Notes: generated by a model not told the origin, from the sequence alone. Positions 1 through 10,503 are shown, counted from the stretch's first letter. The stretch is 20,000 nucleotides of DNA from Glandiceps talaboti (GCF_964340395.1 NC_135553.1:26866949-26886948); one strand, 5' to 3'. Made by a program: numbers and translations.

Positions 1-288
1 ACAGGTGCATTTACCAACACCCTAACTCAGGTATCTTTTGACCAGAAATATGTCAATCGTTGTTAGCCCTTTGTATTCACTACATGCAAAGATAATTGTT
101 GGCTGATCATAGAGTTTTAAAAGAGATATTGAAATGCGATATATAAAAAAAATCTGGACCTTGCATAAAATTATACAGTATTTATAGTCGACTTTTGATG
201 ACATTTTCGAAATTACCTCTACTATTTAATGGTTTGTCAAATATCGTGGTATTAGTTTCGTAAGGAAATGTAATATTATAGTTTTTCC

Positions 289-327
<39 letters not shown>

Positions 328-530
328 GGACACTATCTAAACAAAACCTATAATTACTGCACAATTATTTAATGATCACATTTTCCGCCCTTGAATTGAA
401 AGAACTGGGTAGGTTTTGGTGAACACGTAACGCAGAAGTTACAGTTCGCATTTTGTACTTTGTGAGTGTTATTAGTATCACCATTATCTGTGAGCTTCTT
501 GTTTTCTTGTTTACCTATTATTTATTGTAG
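1..530. other. Intron and flank left of the dioxygenase exon
   Basis: No coding exon is evident on either strand. The stretch is AT-rich and holds one TCTG microsatellite (288-328). It ends in a pyrimidine-rich tract and AG (529-530), a good 3' splice site for the + strand exon that follows. It is therefore most likely intronic sequence of the dioxygenase gene, at least in its right half. Confidence 0.55.
288..328. repeat. (TCTG)n microsatellite
   Basis: About ten perfect TCTG/CTGT units. The same tetranucleotide in complementary orientation (ACAG) forms a longer tract at 3528-3648, so the two are inverted relative to each other about 3.2 kb apart. Confidence 0.95.
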
Positions 531-829
531 ATGAAAAAGTCTGGTTTAATCAAGTATCTTTGCATCACGCATCCTTTTTTGATTACCACCCAAGATGGGT
601 CGGAGTTCGTTGTCCTGGAAACAAGTATCCCTTTCATACCTACTATGGGGATGGAACTGAGATAGACATCGGAACAATACAGCATATCCGTGATGTCATT
701 TGGCAGGTTGCTATTGGTTACCAGCCCCAACGAGGAGATCTGTTGGTTCTGGACAATCTACACATACAGCATACACGACTTGGGTTCAATGGTCCAAGGA
801 AGTTATATGTCAGTATGACAGTAGATTAA
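531..829 (+). CDS. TauD/TfdA-family Fe(II)/2-oxoglutarate dioxygenase, terminal exon (clavaminate-synthase-like)
   Basis: Seen: after the acceptor AG at 529-530 an open frame of about 99 codons runs to TAA at 827-829. The first two exon bases complete a split codon, so the upstream intron is phase 1. The exon begins E-K-V-W-F-N-Q, the conserved VWFN block of the clavaminate-synthase-like (plant At3g21360-type) TauD branch. It ends with GDLLVLDN followed by QHTR and a further Arg. Known of the family: the His of QHTR (770-772) is the distal ligand of the HxD...H iron triad, and an Arg after it (776-778 or 797-799) binds the 2-oxoglutarate carboxylate. The HxD half would be on an earlier exon outside the window. 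These enzymes oxidise a small substrate using O2 and 2-oxoglutarate; the substrate here cannot be deduced. There is no in-frame ATG near the start, which fits an internal splice junction. The frame looks intact, so this is probably a functional gene end. Confidence 0.85.
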
Positions 830-840
830 AATGAGGAAAA

Positions 841-846
841 AATAAA
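841..846 (+). promoter_or_regulatory. AATAAA polyadenylation signal of the dioxygenase gene
   Basis: A canonical AATAAA hexamer lies 11 bases after the TAA stop. That implies a very short 3' UTR. Other hexamers further right could also be used. Confidence 0.5.
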
Positions 847-1245
847 TGTAGTCCTTGCATGAATTTGTTTTGCTATAATTACCCTTGAATACTATGCAGG
901 TATGGAAGTATAATAACTTTGTGTATCCTGTGTGGATATAACTAGGAGGATTATTCACTTATCTTTTTATTAATATGTTTTGTTTAATTTCCAATTAAGT
1001 AAGTGATTTCATTATATCAATGTATAGAATTACATATTGGGAATACTTACGGATAGCTGAGAGAATTGTTTAAAAACCAAAATGTTAATTAGGCTTAAGA
1101 AGAATGAGGTCACTTCGGTAGCTCTATTCACACAGACAGGTGCAGCAGAAATGGGACATGGTGTGGTGTTTCACTAATGGGACACGATGTTTTATACATA
1201 AAGATAAGCACTGTGACAGTTAACCACAAGCTAACAATAAAAGTG

Positions 1246-1246
<1 letters not shown>

Positions 1247-1312
<66 letters not shown>
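1247..1312. repeat. (CA)n microsatellite
   Basis: An uninterrupted dinucleotide run of about 33 AC units. The poly-Cys/Val frame read across its - strand is an artefact. Confidence 0.97.
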
Positions 1313-1317
<5 letters not shown>

Positions 1318-1802
1318 TGAGTCAGTAGGATCCCGTAGTTGATCACATTGACAAGTGATTGTTATTACTTTGCAGTGCAGCAAAAAGGCTTTTCCTGAAA
1401 TGTTTACTTTGAGTTGAAGATTTTATATGTAATGGGAGAATTGCTAAATTCAGTTGTGTACTTGCCAACTGATAAAAGCAGTGTGATTACTTTTCTACAT
1501 CTAACCTATGTTGTAAAATCGTTTGTTAGATAATGTCTGTGTTTGCATTCAAACAATATGTTCCATCACTGAAATGCATCACCAGCCTCGTTTTCAATGT
1601 ACATGACGAGTTACTTGTCTGTGGGTCTACGAATGGTGTCCGAACACCATGGGCGTATTATTATACATACACATATACTGTGATCTAGGCATGATGTTAT
1701 GGAGAAATGATATTATTGACTACAGCTAACATTGCTGTGTATTCCACAAACTATATATAGGACGGGAGATTATATGGGTTCGGTATGTCATACATGTATT
1801 TA

Positions 1803-1890
1803 GTTCAGGTCAAATCAGTTCGGTTCGGTTCGGTTCGGTTCGGTTTGGTTCGGATCGGTTCAGGTCAGTTCAGTTCAGTTCAGTTCAATT
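1803..1890. repeat. Pentanucleotide array, GGTTC/CAGTT type
   Basis: Roughly 16 five-base units. The left half is mostly CGGTT, then a short mixed zone (TTGGTTCGGATCGG), and the right half is mostly CAGTT before decaying into CAATT and CGATT. The two halves therefore carry different homogenised variants of one unit. Confidence 0.9.
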
Positions 1891-2271
1891 CGATTCAATA
1901 TAGCTTTATTGTCTGCAATGGAAAAGTACTCTTTAGCTTCACTCCAAAGAAACTAATATACAATTTACACGCATATACACGGAATATTGATATACATACA
2001 AAGAGAAACTACAAATGGCTGTAAATGACATCAAAATTCATCAATTATATCTAAAATACTAAATGGGTTTATGATCGTCAATTGAATATGTACTGATTGT
2101 TCTATATTAAATAGACCTACTGGGTAATGACAAAACTATCTTTATTCAAACGTTTCGTCAGTCATTCTATTTTACCTATCGTGACTGACTAAGGGAGCCG
2201 TCATTATTTACGGTTGGGGGGGTCGAAGGAATTTAGGGGGGAGCTACACAAAAATCTATTTCGAAAAGCCT

Positions 2272-3104
2272 GTGTACACAGTATCAGGATTATTCATGGA
2301 ATACATTCGAAAGGGGTGTGTAGAGAAAACAGGAACATTGTGTGACTTCTGTTCCAAACATGACTGGGTTGGACCTCCAATGCAGCGCATTCCCCAACCA
2401 ATGCCTGATCCAGTCAGACCAGTGCACTATAAAGACGTCTTTGATTCCCCAAATTGTATGGATGATGGCAAGCCCAGAATGTTGGATGATTTCCAGCCAC
2501 ATTCTTATATCTCCAGGATGTTTCATAATGGGGAAATAAGGAGTGACCAACCATATCTGACATAGCTAAGACATTAGCTGTGTCAGAAGAACATGTCAGG
2601 ATGTGTGTCCTCCATCTAGAGGCACTGCAGCAGACTGCAAAGATAAGATCGACGGACAGATTTAGGAAGAGGGAAGAGGAAGATGCTTTGACATATGAAA
2701 TGTATGTTTGGTTGTCATTAACTCTCAGTGGAACATTTTCAAAACTAAAAGTTAAAGAATTGGACAAATACCTTGAAAGACATAACTTATCAAAGAAAGG
2801 GGAAAAAGACGATAAAACGAAAGCCAATATGGCTGACTGTCTTCGAAAGTCAGTTGTTGACAATGCAAAGCTTTCAAAAACAAAATATTGTGTTGAAAGT
2901 GGGCCAGATGACAGTGATGAAGATGATGTTGTAATTAGAGACCTTGACAGTGAGAGTGAGGAAAGTGACTGTGTCAGTCAGACTGAATCAATTGTTGTGA
3001 CAAGGGGGGGGGGGGGGTTAGAAGAGCTGGCTCATGGTAGAATGCTCTTAATAAGTATTCTTACTGAAATGAAGTTGTTTTGTAAGTACCCCAATAATCA
3101 TTAA
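2272..3104 (+). pseudogene. Frameshifted CxxC / SAP-motif protein relic
   Basis: Two + strand frames join into one protein-like reading with a one-base frame change in the overlap 2547-2564. The first part (2272-2565; frame open from 2185) has a Cys cluster (LCDFCSKH) and a Pro-rich stretch. The second, read from about 2547, has a helix-turn-helix-like segment (DIAKTLAVSEEHVRMCVLHL) and a charged helix. It then has a clear SAP-like DNA-binding motif at 2736-2849 (LKVKELDKYLERHNL followed by KKGEKDDKT), then an acidic Ser/Asp/Glu tail before a 14-G run. No initiator ATG with context and no promoter is visible. I do not recognise a named gene. It resembles dispersed multicopy invertebrate proteins that may be carried by mobile elements, but that is inference. 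The frameshift could also be an assembly error. Stretches in other frames on both strands of this region are shadows. Confidence 0.55.
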
Positions 3105-3252
3105 TAATACAATTGTAGCAATATAAATAATATAATTTCCTCTCTGTAATACCCACCACTTCATGTATATAATGGAAACGAGGGGGGGGGGTCATCCCAA
3201 TTTCTAAAGTCAGGTGGGGGTCATTGATTTTTTCCCTGCAGGATGGGGGGGG
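3004..3252 (+). repeat. G-run cluster (G-rich repeat)
   Basis: Four runs of five or more G on the + strand: about 14 at 3005-3018, 9-10 near 3182, 5 near 3216 and 9-10 near 3244, linked by similar GGTCAT-containing text. A related pair of G-runs with GTCGAAGGAATTTAG between them sits at 2215-2241. The similar spacing and flanking words suggest copies of one dispersed element. The runs could also form G-quadruplex DNA. Confidence 0.5.
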
Positions 3253-3527
3253 GGAGCAGTTGAATTTCCACTTCTTATCAACCAACTGTTGCTTGTCATC
3301 CAAATTACTTCTGAGCCCCAACAGGGCAGAGAACATTAATATCATTGATGAAGCACATTCTTCTTACTTTAACATTGTGACGCTATATGCAGGAGAGTTG
3401 AAAGTTTACCTCAAAGACCACACTGTACGAAGTACCAAGCTTGCAAGATGAATGGACACTAGTCCTTCACTACCTGCGACTACTATTTTTGAAGCTGAAG
3501 AACATTTGATTGGCAGAGAGACAGAGG

Positions 3528-3559
<32 letters not shown>

Positions 3560-3560
3560 T

Positions 3561-3595
<35 letters not shown>

Positions 3596-3598
3596 GGC

Positions 3599-3647
<49 letters not shown>

Positions 3648-3648
3648 G
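3528..3648. repeat. (ACAG)n microsatellite
   Basis: About 30 ACAG units, interrupted once by ACAT and once by AGGC. Long frames in several registers across it (DRQT or SVCL repeats) are caused by the repeat and are not genes. Confidence 0.97.
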
Positions 3649-3739
3649 CAACAACCCACTTCGGATCCAACCAATCAGTCGGAAGGAAAACTACGGAATG
3701 TCTTTTTAAAAATTGACAAGTGCTGAACAAGAACAACAA

Positions 3740-5820
3740 GTGCTGATTCTTGAAATTGTCTGCAACTTCGTAATCGTTTAAACTTGGACGCTTGTTCCCG
3801 CTTCAGTATGTATGGTATCATTATAAATATAATTTTAACAACTGTTCAGGGCATACGTGCATACATGATGAAGTTAAATGCTTGATTCAGAAATATATTT
3901 AAAAGTGGTTTAATCAACAAAAGTCACATGTTTGTTTCCTGTAAGAAATATATTTGTCATCTGACTTGAAAATTAAAATAGAAATAGAATGGAAAGTTCG
4001 GTCGTTTCATTCTTTTTCTCCATCATAGTCGGAGACTGGGAGTTTCAGTTCTTTTATTTTCAGTAATTTCTTTTGAGTGCGATACATCCAAACGAGACAT
4101 TGATAGTGATGGCAGGCTTTTAAGAAATAAATTGTCATTTTGGAGATTCATTTCTATGTCTTGTCTTGTCATTTCAGGCCCCCCTCCCCCTCCCAAACCA
4201 TGTTGTCAGGATTAGAATGATTATTTTATTGTCATTGCTCTTACTTTAATTTTCCTTTGTAAAGTCCATTACTGGTCCTGGCACGTGCTTAAATAGGTTA
4301 ATAAAATAAATGTTCAATTCTTAAATTGTGGAACAATAGTCCCGGAAAGATCAAAGGTTGACTATTATTATAGAATATAAACGTGAAGTATTGAATGCTA
4401 CCTGACATCTATGATATTCAAGATGTTCTTTGTCAGCTTTGGGTACGGACGTTGTGAGATGAAAGTAATGCTAGGTGTAAAGCTATACCACTTCATTGGC
4501 TAAGTCATTTTGGTCCTGATTTTATGCATTTTCATTTCAAGTACCAAAATGCTGCTAGTTTTCCATTTTTAGATTGCATTTTAGGTTTCTATACGTGGAT
4601 TGTCAATGCATGCTGTCACATACACTGTCATCAACGAAAATTATCACAATAGTTAATATGTACTGAAAACCAAAAGCTTCATTAAAAAAGCTGAAATCCA
4701 CTTTCGATGATAACGAAATGGCCGGCAGGAAGATCAATTTTAATAGCCTCTCTTGTCTTTCATCATACCTTCATCAATTTAACAATAACATGATACTCAA
4801 TGAACTATGTCTCTTAAGCTTGAGTGGATAATGGACTAACAATGAAATCACTTGTACGATACGATAAAATAGAAAGAAAGCTATTGTTGACAAAAAAAGG
4901 GTAAACGAAAGCGATCTCAGGTAAATTTAGTATTAACTCTTTCTTTATAAGCTAGCCAAATTCAAGGATTAACACATAACTAAAGACAAAATTTTAAAGA
5001 AGTATTGAAATGAAAGTGCGACTGCTGCCTCACAGCTAGAGGATCATATAAAACAAAATTATCAGGAGTTCATAGGTATGAATTTGGACCGTCAACACCT
5101 GTCAAAAGACATAGTTTAATGACAGGTGGATATGACACTTCTCAAAAGATGTACTTTAATGATATGACACTTCTCAAAAGAATAGATTGACGTCCCACGC
5201 TCCTCGAGTTCCACGACGACGTTATGACGTTATGTAAATAAATAAAACTAATGTGATCTTTAATCCAATCAGAAGTCTTGTAATAACTTATGACGCATTT
5301 ATGGGTATCTAATTTAGATATGAATTGTAACATGCTTTGCATGTATTTTGCATATGTAGACACACCAAGTTTCTATGCTATATAGGTATGTTTTTGCAGT
5401 GCTAAGGGACCCCAACCCCAACGCAATACCACAGTGTAAGTGGGGTGCTCCGTGTCACCTTGATATTCACAATCAGATAATATAGCCTAACATCAACATT
5501 TCTCACAAAGGAAAGACTTCTACCCGAACTGGATTAAATCAAATATCAAATACGTACATGATAGTCTTCATGATTAACGTTATTTCCTATGTACGTAATT
5601 AACTATCTTGTTACAAAAGCTACACTACAGAAAAAATGATACCTGAATGGAATAGGATTTTGTATTTGATCCCAAGTCACTGGAAACCATCATTGAAGAA
5701 TACCCATCTTAACTATTTTTGTACTTAAATGGTAGAGGATTTCTGCTCTCATCAAATTTATCAGTCATCGTCATGGAATCGTCAATTCAAAACATACAGC
5801 CTACTGAGGAGATATTTTGG
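3740..5820. other. Intergenic stretch, no gene recognised
   Basis: AT-rich sequence without a supported exon on either strand. There is a C-rich run at about 4180-4195, an acceptor-like tract just before it, and a short threefold repeat at 5097-5180. Between 5190 and 5275 there are TGACGT-type words and a CCAATC box, which could belong to a promoter, but no start site or first exon could be attached to them. Confidence 0.4.
5097..5180. repeat. Short diverged tandem repeat, about 32 bp
   Basis: Three partial copies share ATATGACACTTCT and CAAAAGA plus a TTTAATGA block; the last two are nearly identical over about 20 bases. Confidence 0.7.
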
Positions 5821-5824
5821 ATGA

Positions 5825-6043
5825 ATCAAATTATCAAATGACTGGAAATTGAATTCAATTTCAAAATTATGTGCAGAATTCCCACCATCAGAATTACCCT
5901 TTATCGATGGTAAAAAAAATAGCAGTGATAAATGCTCTCTATGTCATTTTCCGGATACATATGAAAACATATTCCTTTGTTGTCACAGAGTCGCATCACA
6001 TTCTCAAACTCTTAAAGTGATTAGATGTACAGATTGTAATTAA
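5825..6043 (+). pseudogene. Probable 3'-terminal remnant of a non-LTR retrotransposon ORF
   Basis: A + strand frame of about 73 codons runs from just after a stop at 5822-5824 to TAA at 6041-6043. It contains CSLCHFPDTYENIFLCC. Many non-LTR retrotransposon polyproteins end after the reverse transcriptase in a zinc-knuckle-like CxxC...H...C stretch followed by a helical tail. Here the usual His position is Asn (YEN), and no reverse transcriptase core is visible upstream. A decayed, 5'-truncated copy is the simplest reading. A cellular gene fragment is less likely but possible. Confidence 0.4.
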
Positions 6044-6312
6044 TTTTCCTATCATCATATTAAGCAATAAACCACTTTACAGTGCAGTTAATCCATGTAT
6101 CAATTAATCCTTACTGCTGTAAAGTATTATGTATTTTCTCATCCTGGGTCAAACTTTCAGAACGATCATGACAATCCAAGAACATTTGGTAGTTTGATTT
6201 GTGTTATAAATACCTTCTGTGTTTAAATGTACCATGCCAATGTCAGTAAACACTATACTTACATGCTATGCTAGAAAAGGTTTCTGTCTTGATTGTCTAA
6301 ATGTTGGTATTT

Positions 6313-6661
6313 TCTTACTGATCTACCTGTGGGCAGCAAGACGGATTGTCAAGTATCCAGATATATTGTTTATTCTTACTGATCTACCTGTGGGCAGCAA
6401 GACGGATTGTCAAGTATCGAGTTATATTGTGTATTGTTACTGATCTACCTGTGGGCAGCAAGACGGATTGTCAAGTATCGAGTTATATTGTGTATTGTTA
6501 CTGATCTACCTGTGGGCAGCAAGACGGATTGTCAAGTATCGAGTTATATTGTGTATTGTTACTGATCTACCTGTGGGCAGCAAGACGGATTGTCAAGTAT
6601 CGAGTTATATTGTGTATTGTTACTGATCTACCTGTGGGCAGCAAGACGGATTGTCAAGTAT
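6313..6661. repeat. 61-bp tandem array, six copies
   Basis: The word GATCTACCTGTGGGCAGC recurs at 6320, 6381, 6442, 6503, 6564 and 6625, an exact 61-bp period. Copies 3-6 are identical or nearly so. The first two differ at their right ends, so amplification ran mainly on the right side. The period is not a multiple of three, and no frame crosses all copies. Confidence 0.97.
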
Positions 6662-7519
6662 GATCAATGACTGAGTGACTGACCAACGTGTATTGTGGGT
6701 CCTATATGTTCCTAAATTAAGCATGTACTGTGAACACTGAAAATATTACGTTGTCCACGAGAAAACAAAATTGAAACCTTTCTACTACAAGGAATTGACT
6801 TCACCCGTGAAATACAAATGGCCTGAAGATGAACAAAAGAATGATAAATAAAATGTAAAGACTGCTTGCGTATCTAGGTGTACATGACTGTGTAAGCATG
6901 GTAAGTAAGTATGTGTGTGTGCGTTGTGTGTGTGTATGTGTACATATGTGTGATCTCTTTCTGTGCCTGAGCGTGACCCAACGTATGCATGTGTGCTTCA
7001 GTTGTCTGTGTCTTTATCTATATGCCAGTCTATCTGTCACATATCTATTCATGTGACAGTGGTATATGTAAGTGTTGCAAGTTTCTTGTTCTGCATTCCC
7101 GCTCGAACATAATAATCTCTTCTATACCTTAAACAACTGTTACAACAAAATTACACTGGACATATATGAAATATATGAAATCTGACATTTTCGAGATAGT
7201 ATATATTATCAACCCTGATAAAAACCGGCTCCTCAATAAGAAACCAGAGACTGTATCAAAGTATAGATATGAGGGTAAATTCTATGTGAACATACAGACC
7301 ATATCAAACTAACACAGTCGCATGAAACTCTGAGTTATGACATTTAAGATCTCTTATACTACGGCTAGACCGACTTGGCCAATCAGAGGCCTTGATTTCG
7401 GTTGGTCATATGGAGCCATAACCCACTCTTTCTTAGGGGTGTGACCTATATTACGCTCAGCACTCAATTTGCATGCAACAAATTACACAAAAGTTTGAAA
7501 AAGATCCGTTTGAGCCAAT
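6662..7519. other. Noncoding stretch with imperfect (TG)n
   Basis: No exon supported. An interrupted TG-rich tract lies at 6911-6952. Two CCAAT boxes (about 7379 and 7515) flank 7.4 kb, but no transcript start could be tied to them. Confidence 0.4.
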
Positions 7520-7655
7520 CACGCCGTAGTATAAGTAAGATAGACAACTCGTTCGGTAGGGTTATGTGCCAAAAACTCGGGGGCTACGCCCCTCGTTTAT
7601 TGGCACATAACCCTCCCGAACTCGTTGACTATCCATTACTTAATTTACGTCGTCT
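7520..7655. repeat. Long palindrome (fold-back or MITE-like element)
   Basis: The inner arms 7543-7585 and 7587-7629 are near-perfect inverse copies of about 42 bases with almost no loop. The core reads GGGGGCTACGCCCC. Outer arms extend the complementarity with small gaps to about 7520 and 7655. An open + strand frame (7402-7803) crosses both arms and is probably accidental. No terminal target duplication was identified. Confidence 0.8.
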
Positions 7656-7656
7656 T

Positions 7657-9000
7657 GGTGATCGTTTGTGGAACATCTCCGTCTCACCAGACAAGAGAAT
7701 CATTACTATCCTGTACCTATGCATTAAATTACTAACGATCATATTGTATCATATATGTCTAATTCAGGAATTTGAAAGCTTTCTGGTGATGAAGATCGAT
7801 TGAGGTTGAAGGAGGAGGCGGAAACATTTAAAACAAAAAGAAACAAATTCAAGAAAATTCTTTGCCTTGTTAATCTTCATGCACGTCTTTTTTTCTTTCC
7901 CAGAGATATTCCTCAAAGTAGCACAGAAAGGGGTATTCTGACCGATATTTTGTTTGTTTTGTCAAAGCAATATTTTTTTCAAAAAATAAAAACAATTAAA
8001 AAGAAAATATAAAATAAAATAAAACCCCGACCTACCTACCCTATTTTCTGAGGCCATGTTATTTAATTAATATTGCATCCCTTTTGTATAAGGGGCTCAG
8101 CAAGCATGTTAGGAGCAGCACTAAAAGAAAATTAAAATACATACAGTACTAAAAAACATAGAGAAGATATGACTATTATAATCACATATACAGAAACAAA
8201 CAAAACAAAACAAACAAACCAAGGGGAGGTAAGAAGGGAGAGCGAGAAAAGTTCTAACCTTTAAACTATTATATATTAGTTTTGACAAAATCCTTTCTGT
8301 TTTCAATTGCATCAATTATGTTGTTTGACAAGTTTATCTATTTGTTTAGTTATAGACTCATTGGAATGTTTCGTACTATCTCCTATAAATAAACCTAGTA
8401 GTGTTTTCCCTTGTTCCCATGTTATCGGAAACACACAATTATTTTGTTTTCCGTCTTATCTGACTTGTTGTGCTACTGTTAAAATATATACAGACTCCAC
8501 CACGGTGTTCCAAATAATGTTGATTTTGAGGCAAATAGTAAATAATTTACGGCCAAGCCATCTCGTTATTTTTATTTATTTTTTGTTTGTTGTGATTTGT
8601 TCGACATATAATGCAAAGACAAAGTTAACAAAAAACCAAACAAAGTACAAACGTCGTAGCATATACAAAAACCAATATACTTATAAACTTTCTGCAAAAA
8701 TGTAAAAGAATAAAAATACATATATCACTAAAATATCATACATCATCTCAAATCCTGTCATGGAATGTTTTGAACTGTGTCGAAATTTATCATCAACTTG
8801 ATTCAATCACTGTTGGAAGCGTACGTCTGTGCAAAGTGGCATATGGATGAAAAGGGTGGTATTCAATTTTTTTTATTGTTAATGTATAAACAACTATCGG
8901 CCCAAAGATACTACTTATTCCCCTTGCTTATAAAGATAAACAATAGAGACATATTTATGACTCATTGAATTGCCAAAAGATGTATAAAAGTAAACAAAGT
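7657..9000. other. AT-rich noncoding stretch
   Basis: Several short frames occur here but have low-complexity or random-looking composition. There are A-rich tracts (7960-8020) followed by CCCCGACCTACCTACCC (8025-8041), which may be the tail of a retroposon, and an AAAC-rich tract at 8190-8220. No exon is supported. Confidence 0.4.
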
Positions 9001-9001
9001 G

Positions 9002-9850
9002 GGTAAACAGAAGTTATGACAATGTCATATCCAGTCAGCGTATTCAGGTAAACAGAAGTAATGACAATACAATGTCATATCCAGTCAGCGTAAACTAGGT
9101 AAATAGAAGTAATGACAATGTCATATCCAGTCAACGTAAACTAGGTAAATAGAAGTAATGACAATGTCATATCCAGTCAGCGTATTCAGGTAAACAGAAG
9201 TAATGACAATACAATGTCATATCCAGTCAGCGTAAACTAGGTAAATAGAAGTAATGACAATGTCATATCCAGTCAGCGTATTCGGGTAAACAGAAGTAAT
9301 GACAATGTCATATCCAGTCAACGTAAACTAGGTAAATAGAAGTAATGACAATGTCATATCCAGTCAGCGTATTCGGGTAAACAGAAGTAATGACAATACA
9401 ATGTCATATCCAGTCTGCGTAAACTAGGTAAATAGAAGTAATGACAATGTCATATCCAGTCAACGTATTCAGGTAAACAGAAGTAATGACAATACAATGT
9501 CATATCCAGTCAGCGTAAACTAGGTAAATAGAAGTAATGACAATATCATATCCAGTCAGCGTATTCGGGTAAACAGAAGTAATGACAATACAATGTCATA
9601 TCCAGTCAGCGTAAACTAGGTAAATAGAAGTAATGACAATGTCATATCCAGTCAACGTAAACTAGGTAAATAGAAGTAATGACAATGTCATATCCAGTCA
9701 GCGTATTCAGGTAAACAGAAGTAATGACAATACAATGTCATATCCAGTCAGCGTAAACTAGGTAAATAGAAGTAATGACTATGTCATATCCAGTCAGCGT
9801 AAGTTAGGTAAATAGAAGTAATGACAATGTCATATCCAGTCAACGTATTC
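9002..9850. repeat. 45-51-bp tandem array, 18 copies, alternating unit types
   Basis: Eighteen head-to-tail copies begin GGTAAA(C/T)AGAAG and contain CATATCCAGTC. A C-type unit usually carries a 5-bp insertion (ACAAT) and ends AAACTA. A T-type unit lacks the insertion and usually ends ATTCA/ATTCG. They alternate over most of the array, giving a higher-order dimer of about 96 bp. Each unit holds ATGACA and TGTCAT as an inverted pair. There is no unique spacer between copies. Confidence 0.95.
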
Positions 9851-10049
9851 TTGTCTATCGCTTTCGATTATATATTGAAACATCACTATGGGTAAATATT
9901 TGTGTTCACTTGCACGTGATTACACATGATTACTTATATAAACATTTTTTACATGTTTTATATCCTTTAAGATGAGAAAATATATAAAGTTACTATACTA
10001 CCAATAGTTGACGTGGAACTTGTAGACTTTATTACGTAAGTAGATTGCC

Positions 10050-10503
10050 GAGGACCTACTGTCGAAGACCACAGCTATAAGACACACTGTCATTGACCAC
10101 AGCTATAGGACATACTGTCATAGGCCACAGCTATAGGACATACTGTCATAGACCACAGCTATAGGACATACTGTCATATACCACGGCTATACGGACCTTC
10201 TGTCATTGACCACAGCTATAGGACACACTGTCATAGACCACAGCTATGGGACATACTGTCATTGACCACAGCTATATGACATACTGTCATAGACCACAGC
10301 TATAGGACATACTGTCATAGACCACAGCTATAGGACATACTGTCATAGACCACAATGATAGGACCTACTGTCATTGACCACAGCTATAGGACCTACTGTC
10401 ATAGACCACAATGATAGGACCTACTGTCATTGACCACAGCTATAGGACATACTGTCATAGACCACAATGATAGGACCTACTGTCATTGACCACCGCTATA
10501 AGG
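10050..10503. repeat. 28-bp tandem array, 16 copies
   Basis: CCACAGCTAT or a variant recurs every 28 bp from 10069 to about 10490, with one 1-bp insertion near 10190. In the right part CCACAATGAT and CCACAGCTAT units alternate, a 56-bp higher-order unit. Its sequence is unrelated to the 28-bp array at 16.0-18.3 kb. Confidence 0.95.

Larger units (their letters stand above)
847..2184. other. Noncoding stretch with simple repeats
   Basis: No exon with convincing protein-like composition was found on either strand. Apparent reading frames at 1128-1346 and 1785-2024 are produced by the CA and GGTTC repeats they cross. The rest is AT-rich unique sequence. Confidence 0.5.

Noticed and set aside
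2290-2863. - strand frames over the SAP relic
   Set aside because: Their composition is random-like and they overlap + strand readings with recognisable motifs.
3406-3739. Several long frames with repeated SVCL or DRQT
   Set aside because: All are translations of the ACAG microsatellite.
5190-5275. Promoter with TGACGT words and CCAATC box
   Set aside because: Short motifs of this kind occur by chance and no first exon was found beside them.
7402-7803. 133-codon + strand frame
   Set aside because: It runs straight through both arms of the palindrome, has no family resemblance and no supporting splice or promoter signals.
9002-10503. CRISPR-like repeats
   Set aside because: Units join head to tail with no unique spacers, and the window is animal DNA.
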